NCBI RefSeq assembly: GCF_051014685.1
Contig: NW_027478966.1
Coordinates: 62,001 to 126,000, forward strand
Source of the DNA: Ptiloglossa arizonensis
Lineage: Eukaryota; Arthropoda; Insecta; Hymenoptera; Colletidae
DNA length: 64,000 bases
Direction: 5' to 3'
The notes beneath the pieces are model-generated. The model ran no database searches. It was not told the DNA's origin and saw nothing but the letters and a program-made list of their open reading frames with translations. Below, in pieces: positions 23,341 through 35,073 of the stretch. The translations under genes were made by a program, and so were the position numbers. How positions within the stretch are numbered: position 1 is the stretch's first letter; every line of letters begins with the position of its first letter.

Positions 23341-26300
23341 GCGAACGGAACGATCAATCCGCAAAATTTCTGTTGCATCTGAAAGTAGACACTCGCCCGA
23401 TTACAACGGTATGCGTACTTCTCCCCTAGGCCGTTCTAGTCATTCGTTTCGAGCATCAGAACTGCGAAAATTTCGAGTTTCTCAAGCGTTTCTTACATCC
23501 AAACTGCCATATCTCGCGAACGGATTGACCGATCCGCAAAATTTCTGTTGCATCTGAAAGTAGAAACTCGCCCGATTACAACGGTATACCCACTTTTCCC
23601 CTAGGCCGTTCTAGTTATTCGTTTCAAGCATCAGAACTGCGCAAATTTTGAGTTTCTCAAGCGTTTCTTACCTTCAAACTGCATTATCTCGCGAACGGAA
23701 CGATCAATCCGCAAAATTTCTGTTGCATCTGAAAGTAGACACTCGCCCGATTACGACGGTATGCGTACTTCTCCCCTAGGCCGTTCTAGTCATTCGTTTC
23801 GAGCATCAGAACTGCGAAAATTTCGAGTTTCTCAAGCGTTTCTTGCATCCAAACTGCCATATCTCGCGAACGGATTGACCGATCCGCAAAATTTCTGTTG
23901 CATCTGAAAGTAGACACTCGCCCGATTACAACGGTATGCGCACTTTTCCCCTAGGCCGTTCTAGTTATTCGTTTCAAGCATCAGAACTGCGCAAATTTTG
24001 ATTCTCTCAAGCGTTTCTTACCTCCAAACTGCCATATCTCGCGAACGGATTGACCAATCCGCAAAATTTCTGTTGCATCTGAAAGTAGAAACTCGCCCGA
24101 TTACAACGGTATGCGCACTTTTCCCCTTGGCCATTCTAGTTATTCGTTTCAAGCATCAGAACTGCGAAAATTTTGAGTTTCTCAAGCGTTTCTTACATCC
24201 ATACGGCCACATCTCGCGAACGGATCGACCAATCCGCAAAATTTCTGTTGCATCTGAAAGTAGAAACTCGCCCGATTTCAACGGTATGTGTAGTTTTCCC
24301 CTAGGCCGTTCCAGTTATTCGTTTCGAGCATCAGAACTGCGAAAATTTTGAGTTTCTCAAGCGTTTCTTACCTCCAAACTGCCATATTTCGCGAACGGAT
24401 TGACCAATCCGCAAAATTTCTGTTGCATCTTAAAGTAGGGACTCGCCCGATTACAACGGTATGCGCACTTTTCCCCTAGGCGGTTCTAGTTATTCGTTTC
24501 GAGCATCAAAACTGCCAAAATTTTGAGTTTCTCAAGCGTTTCTTACATCCAAACTGCCATATCTCGCGAACGGATTGACCAATCCGCAAAATTTCTGTTG
24601 CATCTGAAAGTAGAAACTCGCCCGATTACAACGGTAGGTGTAGTTTTGCCCTAGGCGGTTCTAGTTATTCGTTTCGAGCATCAGAACTGCGAAAATTTTG
24701 AGTTTCTCAAGCGTTTCTTGCATCCAAACTGCCATATCTCGCGAACGGATTGACCGATCCGCAAAATTTCTGTTGCATCTGAAAGTAGAAACTCGCCCGA
24801 TTACAACGGTATGCGCCCTTTTCCCCTACGCCGTTATAGTTATTCGTTTCGAGCATCAGAACTGCGAAAATTTTGAGTTTCTCAAGCGTTTCTTGCATCC
24901 AAACTGCCATATCTCGCGAACGGATTGACCGATCCGCAAAATTTCTGTTGCATCTGAAAGTAGAAACTCGCCCGATTACAACGGTGTGCGTACTTCTCCC
25001 CTAGGCCGTTCTAGTCATTCGTTTCGAGCATCAGAACTGCGAAAATATTGAGTTTCTCAAACGTTTCTTACCTTCCAACTGCCATATCTCGCGAACGGAT
25101 TGAACGATCCGCAAAATTTCTGTTGCATCTGAAAGTAGAAACACGCCCGATTACAACGGTAGGTGTAGTTCTCCCCTAGGCCGTTCCAGTTATTCGTTTC
25201 GAGCATCAGAACTGCGAAAATTTTGAGTTTCTCAACTGTTTCTTACATCCAAACTGCCATATCTCGCGAACGGATTGACCAATCCGCAAAATTTCTGTTG
25301 CATCTGAAAGTAGAAACTCGCCCGATTACAACGGTAGGTGTAGTTTTCCCCTAGGCCGTTCCAGTTATTCGTTTCGAGCATCAGAACTGCGAAAATTTTG
25401 AGTTTCTCAAGCGTTTCTTACCTCCAAACTGCCATATCTCGCGAACGGATTGACCAATCCGCAAAATTTCTGTTGCATCTGAAAGTAGAAACTCGCCCGA
25501 TTACAACGGTATGCCCACTTTTCCCCTAGGCCGTTCTAGTTATTCGTTTCGAGCATCAGAACTGCGAAAATTTTGAGTTTCTCAAGCGTTTCTTACATCC
25601 AAACGGCCATATCTCGCGAACGGATTGACCAATCCGCAAAATTTCTGTTTCATTAGAAAGTAGAAACTCGCCCGATTACAACGGTATGCGCACTTTTCCC
25701 CTGGGCCGTCTAGTTATTCGTTTCGAGCATCAGAACTGCGAAAATTTTGAGTTTCTCAAGCGTTTCTTACTTTCAAACTGCCATATCTCGCGAACGGATT
25801 GACCGATCCGCAAAATTTCTGTTGCATCTGAAAGTAGAAACCCGCCCGATTAAAACGGTATGCGCAGTTTTCCCCTAGGCCGTTCCAGTTATTCGTTTCG
25901 AGCATCAGAACTGCGAAAATTTTGAGTTTCTCAAGCGTTTCTTACATCCAAACTGCCATATCTCGCGAACGGATTGACCAATCCGCAAAATTTCTGTTGC
26001 ATCTGAAAGTAGAAACTCGCCCGATTACAACGGTAGGTGTAGTTCTCCCCTAGGCCGTTCCAGTTATTCGTTTCGAGCATCAGAAATGCGAAAATTTTGA
26101 GTTTCTCAAGCGTTTCTTACCTCCAAACTGCCATATCTCGCGAACGGATTGACCAATCCGCAAAATTTCTGTTGCATCTGAAAGTAGAAACTCGCCCGAT
26201 TACAACGGTATGCCCACTTTTCCCCTAGGCCGTTCTAGTTATTCGTTTCGAGCATCAGAACTGCGAAAATTTTGAGTTTCTCAAGCGTTTCTTACATCCA

Positions 26301-27015
26301 AACGGCCATATCTCGCGAACGGATTGACCAATCCGCAAAATTTCTGTTTCATTTGAAAGTAGAAACTCGCCCGATTACAACGGTATGCGCACTTTTCCCC
26401 TGGGCCGTTCTAGTTATTCGTTTCGAGCATCAGAACTGCGAAAATTTTGAGTTTCTCAAGCGTTTCTTACCTCCAAACTGCCATATCTCGCGAACGGATT
26501 GACCAATCCGCAAAATTTCTGTTGCATCTGAAAGTAGAAACTCGCCCGATTACAACGGTATGCCCACTTTTCCCCTAGGCCGTTCCAGTTATTCGTTTCG
26601 AGCATCAGAACTGCGAAAATTTTGAGTTTCTCAAGCGTTTCTTACCTCCAAAATGCCATATCTCGCGAACGATTTGACCAAACCGCAAAATTTCTGTTGC
26701 ATCTGAAAGTAGAAACTCGCCCGATTACAACGGTAGGTGTAGTTTTCCCCTAGGCCGTTCTAGTTATTCGTTTCGAGCATCAAAACTGCCAAAATTTTGA
26801 GTTTCTCAAGCGTTTCTTACATCCAAACTGCCATATCTCGCGAACGGATTGACCAATCCGCAAAATTTCTGTTGCATCTGAAAGTAGAAACTCGCCCGAT
26901 TACAACGGTATACCCACTTTTCCCCTAGGCCGTTCTAGTTATTCGTTTCAAGCATCAGAACTGCGCAAATTTTGAGTTTCTCAAGCGTTTCTTACCTTCA
27001 AACTGCATTATCTCG
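23341..27015 (+). repeat. 21-monomer HOR, copy 1 (about 3.67 kb)
   Basis: This is the first of three tandem units. Markers repeat at +3,675 and then +3,673 bp, for example acggtataccc at 23581, 27256 and 30929, and gattctctcaag at about 23999, 27674 and 31347. The unit includes a one-base-short gggccgtctag (about 25710), ctcaactgtttc and ggaaagtag-free cattagaaag variants. A private difference is catccatacggccac near 24196, where the other two copies have cttccaaactgccac. The left edge, about 23340, is where the match to the next copy fades. Confidence 0.88.
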
Positions 27016-30000
27016 CGAACGGAACGATCAATCCGCAAAATTTCTGTTGCATCTGAAAGTAGACACTCGCCCGATTACAACGGTATGCGTACTTCTCCCC
27101 TAGGCCGTTCTAGTCATTCGTTTCGAGCATCAGAACTGCGAAAAATTTCGAGTTTCTCAAGCGTTTCTTACATCCAAACTGCCATATCTCGCGAACGGAT
27201 TGACCGATCCGCAAAATTTCTGTTGCATCTGAAAGTAGAAACTCGCCCGATTACAACGGTATACCCACTTTTCCCCTAGGCCGTTCTAGTTATTCGTTTC
27301 AAGCATCAGAACTGCGCAAATTTTGAGTTTCTCAAGCGTTTCTTACCTTCAAACTGCATTATCTCGCGAACGGAACGATCAATCCGCAAAATTTCTGTTG
27401 CATCTGAAAGTAGACACTCGCCCGATTACAACGGTATGCGTACTTCTCCCCTAGGCCGTTCTAGTCATTCGTTTCGAGCATCAGAACTGCGAAAATTTCG
27501 AGTTTCTCAAGCGTTTCTTGCATCCAAACTGCCATATCTCGCGAACGGATTGACCGATCCGCAAAATTTCTGTTGCATCTGAAAGTAGACACTCGCCCGA
27601 TTACAACGGTATGCGCACTTTTCCCCTAGGCCGTTCTAGTTATTCGTTTCAAGCATCAGAACTGCGCAAATTTTGATTCTCTCAAGCGTTTCTTACCTCC
27701 AAACTGCCATATCTCGCGAACGGATTGACCAATCCGCAAAATTTCTGTTGCATCTGAAAGTAGAAACTCGCCCGATTACAACGGTATGCGCACTTTTCCC
27801 CTTGGCCATTCTAGTTATTCGTTTCAAGCATCAGAACTGCGAAAATTTTGAGTTTCTCAAGCGTTTCTTACTTCCAAACTGCCACATCTCGCGAACGGAT
27901 CGACCAATCCGCAAAATTTCTGTTGCATCTGAAAGTAGAAACTCGCCCGATTTCAACGGTATGTGTAGTTTTCCCCTAGGCCGTTCCAGTTATTCGTTTC
28001 GAGCATCAGAACTGCGAAAATTTTGAGTTTCTCAAGCGTTTCTTACCTCCAAACTGCCATATTTCGCGAACGGATTGACCAATCCGCAAAATTTCTGTTG
28101 CATCTTAAAGTAGGGACTCGCCCGATTACAACGGTATGCGCACTTTTCCCCTAGGCGGTTCTAGTTATTCGTTTCGAGCATCAAAACTGCCAAAATTTTG
28201 AGTTTCTCAAGCGTTTCTTACATCCAAACTGCCATATCTCGCGAACGGATTGACCAATCCGCAAAATTTCTGTTGCATCTGAAAGTAGAAACTCGCCCGA
28301 TTACAACGGTAGGTGTAGTTTTGCCCTAGGCGGTTCTAGTTATTCGTTTCGAGCATCAGAACTGCGAAAATTTTGAGTTTCTCAAGCGTTTCTTGCATCC
28401 AAACTGCCATATCTCGCGAACGGATTGACCGATCCGCAAAATTTCTGTTGCATCTGAAAGTAGAAACTCGCCGATTACAACGGTATGCGCCCTTTTCCCC
28501 TACGCCGTTATAGTTATTCGTTTCGAGCATCAGAACTGCGAAAATTTTGAGTTTCTCAAGCGTTTCTTGCATCCAAACTGCCATATCTCGCGAACGGATT
28601 GACCGATCCGCAAAATTTCTGTTGCATCTGAAAGTAGAAACTCGCCCGATTACAACGGTGTGCGTACTTCTCCCCTAGGCCGTTCTAGTCATTCGTTTCG
28701 AGCATCAGAACTGCGAAAATATTGAGTTTCTCAAACGTTTCTTACCTTCCAACTGCCATATCTCGCGAACGGATTGAACGATCCGCAAAATTTCTGTTGC
28801 ATCTGAAAGTAGAAACACGCCCGATTACAACGGTAGGTGTAGTTCTCCCCTAGGCCGTTCCAGTTATTCGTTTCGAGCATCAGAACTGCGAAAATTTTGA
28901 GTTTCTCAACTGTTTCTTACATCCAAACTGCCATATCTCGCGAACGGATTGACCAATCCGCAAAATTTCTGTTGCATCTGAAAGTAGAAACTCGCCCGAT
29001 TACAACGGTAGGTGTAGTTTTCCCCTAGGCCGTTCCAGTTATTCGTTTCGAGCATCAGAACTGCGAAAATTTTGAGTTTCTCAAGCGTTTCTTACCTCCA
29101 AACTGCCATATCTCGCGAACGGATTGACCAATCCGCAAAATTTCTGTTGCATCTGAAAGTAGAAACTCGCCCGATTACAACGGTATGCCCACTTTTCCCC
29201 TAGGCCGTTCTAGTTATTCGTTTCGAGCATCAGAACTGCGAAAATTTTGAGTTTCTCAAGCGTTTCTTACATCCAAACGGCCATATCTCGCGAACGGATT
29301 GACCAATCCGCAAAATTTCTGTTTCATTAGAAAGTAGAAACTCGCCCGATTACAACGGTATGCGCACTTTTCCCCTGGGCCGTCTAGTTATTCGTTTCGA
29401 GCATCAGAACTGCGAAAATTTTGAGTTTCTCAAGCGTTTCTTACTTTCAAACTGCCATATCTCGCGAACGGATTGACCGATCCGCAAAATTTCTGTTGCA
29501 TCTGAAAGTAGAAACCCGCCCGATTAAAACGGTATGCGCAGTTTTCCCCTAGGCCGTTCCAGTTATTCGTTTCGAGCATCAGAACTGCGAAAATTTTGAG
29601 TTTCTCAAGCGTTTCTTACATCCAAACTGCCATATCTCGCGAACGGATTGACCAATCCGCAAATTTCTGTTGCATCTGAAAGTAGAAACTCGCCCGATTA
29701 CAACGGTAGGTGTAGTCTCCCCTAGCCGTTCCAGTTATTCGTTTCGGAGCATCAGAAATGCGAAAATTTGCGTTCTCAAGCGTTTCCTTACCTCCAAACT
29801 GCCCATATCTCGCGAAACGGATTGACCAATCGCAAATTTCTGTTGCATCTGAAGTAGAAACTCGCCCGATTACAACGGTATGCCACTTTTCCCCTAGGCC
29901 GTTCTAGTTATTCGTTTCGAGCATCAGAACTGCGAAAATTTTGAGTTTCTCAAGCGTTTCTTACATCCAAACGGCCATATCTCGCGGAACGGATTGACCA

Positions 30001-30690
30001 ATCCGCAAAATTTCTGTTTCATTTGAAAGTAGAAACTCGCCCCGATTACAACGGTATGCGCACTTTTCCCCTGGGCCGTTCTAGTTATTCGTTTCGAGCA
30101 TCAGAACTGCGAAAATTTTGAGTTTCTCAAGCGTTTCTTACCTCCAAACTGCCATATCTCGCGAACCGGATTGACCAATCCGCAAAATTTCTGTTGCATC
30201 TGAAAGTAGAAACTCGCCCGATTACAACGGTATGCCCACTTTTCCCCTAGGCCGTTCCAGTTATTCGTTTTCGAGCATCAGAACTGCGAAAATTTTGAGT
30301 TTCTCAAGCGTTTCTTACCTCCCAAAATGCCATATCTCGCGAACGATTTGACCAAACGCAAAATTTCTGTTGCATCTGGAAAGTAGAAACTCGCCCGATT
30401 ACAACGGTAGGTGTAGTTTTCCCCTAGGCCGTTCTAGTTATTCGTTTCGAGCATCAAAACTGCCAAAATTTTGAGTTTCTCAGCGTTTCTTACATCCAAA
30501 CTGCCATATCTCGCGAACGGATTGACCAATCCGCAAAATTTCTGTTGCATCTGAAAGTAGAAACTCGCCCCGATTACAACGGTATACCCACTTTTCCCCT
30601 AGGCCGTTCTAGTTATTCGTTTCAAGCATCAGAACTGCGCAAATTTTGAGTTTCTCAAGCGTTTCTTACCTTCAAACTGCATTATCTCGC
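27016..30690 (+). repeat. 21-monomer HOR, copy 2 (about 3.67 kb), contains indel cluster
   Basis: This is the middle unit of the 21-mer. Up to 29.6 kb it matches its neighbours almost perfectly, apart from one inserted a near 27141 and one missing c near 28470 (ctcgccgatt). Between about 29,660 and 30,570 it carries some twenty one-base insertions and deletions absent from the matching parts of copies 1 and 3, and then returns to a clean match. That cluster is described separately. Confidence 0.85.
29660..30570. other. Dense single-base indel cluster, probable assembly consensus error
   Basis: Compared with the equivalent parts of the two flanking 21-mer copies, this 0.9-kb stretch has roughly twenty one-base indels. 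Examples are gtagtctcccctagccg (two bases missing), tttcggagc, gccccgatta, cgcggaacgg, gcgaaacgg, gcgaaccgg, ctcccaaaatg, tctggaaag and ctcagcg. Many are gains or losses within short homopolymers. Insertions and deletions cancel, so the total length is unchanged. Elsewhere in 64 kb I find only about seventeen indels in all. The pattern fits a poorly polished long-read consensus rather than biology. The true sequence is probably the same as the other two copies. Confidence 0.85.
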
Positions 30691-33600
30691 GAACGGAACG
30701 ATCAATCCGCAAAATTTCTGTTGCATCTGAAAGTAGACACTCGCCCGATTACAACGGTATGCGTACTTCTCCCCTAGGCCGTTCTAGTCATTCGTTTCGA
30801 GCATCAGAACTGCGAAAATTTCGAGTTTCTCAAGCGTTTCTTACATCCAAACTGCCATATCTCGCGAACGGATTGACCGATCCGCAAAATTTCTGTTGCA
30901 TCTGAAAGTAGAAACTCGCCCGATTACAACGGTATACCCACTTTTCCCCTAGGCCGTTCTAGTTATTCGTTTCAAGCATCAGAACTGCGCAAATTTTGAG
31001 TTTCTCAAGCGTTTCTTACCTTCAAACTGCATTATCTCGCGAACGGAACGATCAATCCGCAAAATTTCTGTTGCATCTGAAAGTAGACACTCGCCCGATT
31101 ACAACGGTATGCGTACTTCTCCCCTAGGCCGTTCTAGTCATTCGTTTCGAGCATCAGAACTGCGAAAATTTCGAGTTTCTCAAGCGTTTCTTGCATCCAA
31201 ACTGCCATATCTCGCGAACGGATTGACCGATCCGCAAAATTTCTGTTGCATCTGAAAGTAGACACTCGCCCGATTACAACGGTATGCGCACTTTTCCCCT
31301 AGGCCGTTCTAGTTATTCGTTTCAAGCATCAGAACTGCGCAAATTTTGATTCTCTCAAGCGTTTCTTACCTCCAAACTGCCATATCTCGCGAACGGATTG
31401 ACCAATCCGCAAAATTTCTGTTGCATCTGAAAGTAGAAACTCGCCCGATTACAACGGTATGCGCACTTTTCCCCTTGGCCATTCTAGTTATTCGTTTCAA
31501 GCATCAGAACTGCGAAAATTTTGAGTTTCTCAAGCGTTTCTTACTTCCAAACTGCCACATCTCGCGAACGGATCGACCAATCCGCAAAATTTCTGTTGCA
31601 TCTGAAAGTAGAAACTCGCCCGATTTCAACGGTATGTGTAGTTTTCCCCTAGGCCGTTCCAGTTATTCGTTTCGAGCATCAGAACTGCGAAAATTTTGAG
31701 TTTCTCAAGCGTTTCTTACCTCCAAACTGCCATATTTCGCGAACGGATTGACCAATCCGCAAAATTTCTGTTGCATCTTAAAGTAGGGACTCGCCCGATT
31801 ACAACGGTATGCGCACTTTTCCCCTAGGCGGTTCTAGTTATTCGTTTCGAGCATCAAAACTGCCAAAATTTTGAGTTTCTCAAGCGTTTCTTACATCCAA
31901 ACTGCCATATCTCGCGAACGGATTGACCAATCCGCAAAATTTCTGTTGCATCTGAAAGTAGAAACTCGCCCGATTACAACGGTAGGTGTAGTTTTGCCCT
32001 AGGCGGTTCTAGTTATTCGTTTCGAGCATCAGAACTGCGAAAATTTTGAGTTTCTCAAGCGTTTCTTGCATCCAAACTGCCATATCTCGCGAACGGATTG
32101 ACCGATCCGCAAAATTTCTGTTGCATCTGAAAGTAGAAACTCGCCCGATTACAACGGTATGCGCCCTTTTCCCCTACGCCGTTATAGTTATTCGTTTCGA
32201 GCATCAGAACTGCGAAAATTTTGAGTTTCTCAAGCGTTTCTTGCATCCAAACTGCCATATCTCGCGAACGGATTGACCGATCCGCAAAATTTCTGTTGCA
32301 TCTGAAAGTAGAAACTCGCCCGATTACAACGGTGTGCGTACTTCTCCCCTAGGCCGTTCTAGTCATTCGCTTCGAGCATCAGAACTGCGAAAATATTGAG
32401 TTTCTCAAACGTTTCTTACCTTCCAACTGCCATATCTCGCGAACGGATTGAACGATCCGCAAAATTTCTGTTGCATCTGAAAGTAGAAACACGCCCGATT
32501 ACAACGGTAGGTGTAGTTCTCCCCTAGGCCGTTCCAGTTATTCGTTTCGAGCATCAGAACTGCGAAAATTTTGAGTTTCTCAACTGTTTCTTACATCCAA
32601 ACTGCCATATCTCGCGAACGGATTGACCAATCCGCAAAATTTCTGTTGCATCTGAAAGTAGAAACTCGCCCGATTACAACGGTAGGTGTAGTTTTCCCCT
32701 AGGCCGTTCCAGTTATTCGTTTCGAGCATCAGAACTGCGAAAATTTTGAGTTTCTCAAGCGTTTCTTACCTCCAAACTGCCATATCTCGCGAACGGATTG
32801 ACCAATCCGCAAAATTTCTGTTGCATCTGAAAGTAGAAACTCGCCCGATTACAACGGTATGCCCACTTTTCCCCTAGGCCGTTCTAGTTATTCGTTTCGA
32901 GCATCAGAACTGCGAAAATTTTGAGTTTCTCAAGCGTTTCTTACATCCAAACGGCCATATCTCGCGAACGGATTGACCAATCCGCAAAATTTCTGTTTCA
33001 TTAGAAAGTAGAAACTCGCCCGATTACAACGGTATGCGCACTTTTCCCCTGGGCCGTCTAGTTATTCGTTTCGAGCATCAGAACTGCGAAAATTTTGAGT
33101 TTCTCAAGCGTTTCTTACTTTCAAACTGCCATATCTCGCGAACGGATTGACCGATCCGCAAAATTTCTGTTGCATCTGAAAGTAGAAACCCGCCCGATTA
33201 AAACGGTATGCGCAGTTTTCCCCTAGGCCGTTCCAGTTATTCGTTTCGAGCATCAGAACTGCGAAAATTTTGAGTTTCTCAAGCGTTTCTTACATCCAAA
33301 CTGCCATATCTCGCGAACGGATTGACCAATCCGCAAAATTTCTGTTGCATCTGAAAGTAGAAACTCGCCCGATTACAACGGTAGGTGTAGTTCTCCCCTA
33401 GGCCGTTCCAGTTATTCGTTTCGAGCATCAGAAATGCGAAAATTTTGAGTTTCTCAAGCGTTTCTTACCTCCAAACTGCCATATCTCGCGAACGGATTGA
33501 CCAATCCGCAAAATTTCTGTTGCATCTGAAAGTAGAAACTCGCCCGATTACAACGGTATGCCCACTTTTCCCCTAGGCCGTTCTAGTTATTCGTTTCGAG

Positions 33601-34129
33601 CATCAGAACTGCGAAAATTTTGAGTTTCTCAAGCGTTTCTTACATCCAAACGGCCATATCTCGCGAACGGATTGACCAATCCGCAAAATTTCTGTTTCAT
33701 TTGAAAGTAGAAACTCGCCCGATTACAACGGTATGCGCACTTTTCCCCTGGGCCGTTCTAGTTATTCGTTTCGAGCATCAGAACTGCGAAAATTTTGAGT
33801 TTCTCAAGCGTTTCTTACCTCCAAACTGCCATATCTCGCGAACGGATTGACCAATCCGCAAAATTTCTGTTGCATCTGAAAGTAGAAACTCGCCCGATTA
33901 CAACGGTATGCCCACTTTTCCCCTAGGCCGTTCCAGTTATTCGTTTCGAGCATCAGAACTGCGAAAATTTTGAGTTTCTCAAGCGTTTCTTACCTCCAAA
34001 ATGCCATATCTCGCGAACGATTTGACCAAACCGCAAAATTTCTGTTGCATCTGAAAGTAGAAACTCGCCCGATTACAACGGTAGGTGTAGTTTTCCCCTA
34101 GGCCGTTCTAGTTATTCGTTTCGAGCATC
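30691..34129 (+). repeat. 21-monomer HOR, copy 3 (truncated at about 34129)
   Basis: The third unit matches copies 1 and 2 until about 34129, where catcagaactgcg replaces the catcaaaactgcc expected from 26780. It is about 1.3 monomers short of a full unit and then joins a different HOR family. It retains the one-base-short gggccgtctag near 33058. A private difference is cattcgcttcgag near 32369. Its final segment, 33584-34519, is itself duplicated at 38484-39419. Confidence 0.85.
33758..33932 (+). repeat. Reference monomer of the 175-bp satellite
   Basis: This copy is close to the consensus and is used here to define phase; phase 1 is the c of ctagttattcg. In order it contains an AT-rich box gaaaattttgag (phase 31-42), a variable tacctcc site (about 60-66), the near-invariant tctcgcgaac (77-86), a dyad ggattgaccaatcc (88-101), ccgcaaaatttctgttgc (about 99-116), gcccgatta (135-143), a variable segment starting tatg (150-158) and an AvrII-type palindrome cctagg (165-170). 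By hand count the consensus has 46 C, 32 G and 13 CpG. Recurrent variable sites across the array are phase 60-66 (tacctcc, tacatcc, tatctcc, taccttc, tgcatcc), the dyad, phase 117-119 (atc, ttc, gtc), 130 (a or c) and 150-158 (for example tatgcgcac, tatgcccac, tatgcgtac, taggtgtag). Confidence 0.95.
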
Positions 34130-35073
34130 AGAACTGCGAAAATTTTGAGTTTCTCAAGCGTTTCTTATCTCCAAACTGCCATATCTCGCGAACGGATTGA
34201 TCAATCCGCAAAATTTCTGTTGCATCTGAAAGTAGACACTCGCCCGATTACAACGGTATGCGCACTTTTCCCCTAGGCTGTTCTAGTTATTCGTTTCAAG
34301 CATCAGAACTGCGCAAATTTTGAGTTTCTCAAGCGTTTCTTACCTTCAAACTGCCATATCTCGCGAACGGATTGACCGATCCGCAAAATTTCTGTTGCAT
34401 CTGAAAGTAGAAACTCGCCCGATTAAAACGGTATGCGCACTTTTCCCCTAGGCCGTTCTAGTTATTCGTTTCGAGCATCAGAACTGCCAAAATTATCAGT
34501 TTCTCAAGCGTTTCTTACCTCCAAAATGCCATATCTCGCGAACGAATTGACCAAACCGCAAAATTTCTGTTGCATCTGAAAGTAGAAACTCGCCCGATTA
34601 CAACGGTAGGTGTAGTTTTCCCCTAGGCCGTTCTAGTTATTCGTTTCGAGCATCAGAACTGCGAAAATTTTGAGTTTCTCAAGCGTTTCTTATCTCCAAA
34701 CTGCCATATCTCGCGAACGGATTGATCAATCCGCAAAATTTCTGTTGCATCTGAAAGTAGACACTCGCCCGATTACAACGGTATGCGCACTTTTCCCCTA
34801 GGCTGTTCTAGTTATTCGTTTCAAGCATCAGAACTGCGCAAATTTTGAGTTTCTCAAGCGTTTCTTACCTTCAAACTGCCATATCTCGCGAACGGATTGA
34901 CCGATCCGCAAAATTTCTGTTGCATCTGAAAGTAGAAACTCGCCCGATTACAACGGTAGGTGTAGTTCTCCCCTAGGCCGTTCCAGTTATTCGTTTCGAG
35001 CATCAGAACTGCGAAAATTTTGAGTTTCTCAACTGTTTCTTACATCCAAACTGCCATATCTCGCGAACGGATT
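34130..35073 (+). repeat. Tandem 3-monomer (525-bp) duplication
   Basis: About 34,050-34,430 and 34,575-34,955 match at exactly 525 bp. Both contain the rare taggctgttctag variant (about 34275 and 34800) and a perfect-palindrome monomer. The first copy continues into ccaaaattatcag near 34490. From about 34500 the sequence is also the left end of the large block duplicated 5,775 bp downstream. Confidence 0.75.

Noticed and set aside
29660..30570. Degenerating or hypermutated satellite segment as a biological event
   Set aside because: The changes are almost all one-base indels in short homopolymers, balanced in length, and bounded by perfect matches. Sequencing or assembly error explains this better.
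33834..33843. Resemblance of tctcgcgaac to the TCTCGCGAGA promoter element
   Set aside because: Only the first eight bases agree, and the context is satellite with no transcription unit.
33846..33858. CCAAT box in gattgaccaatcc
   Set aside because: It is part of the dyad and is lost in other monomer classes (gatcaat, gaccgat); no promoter context exists.
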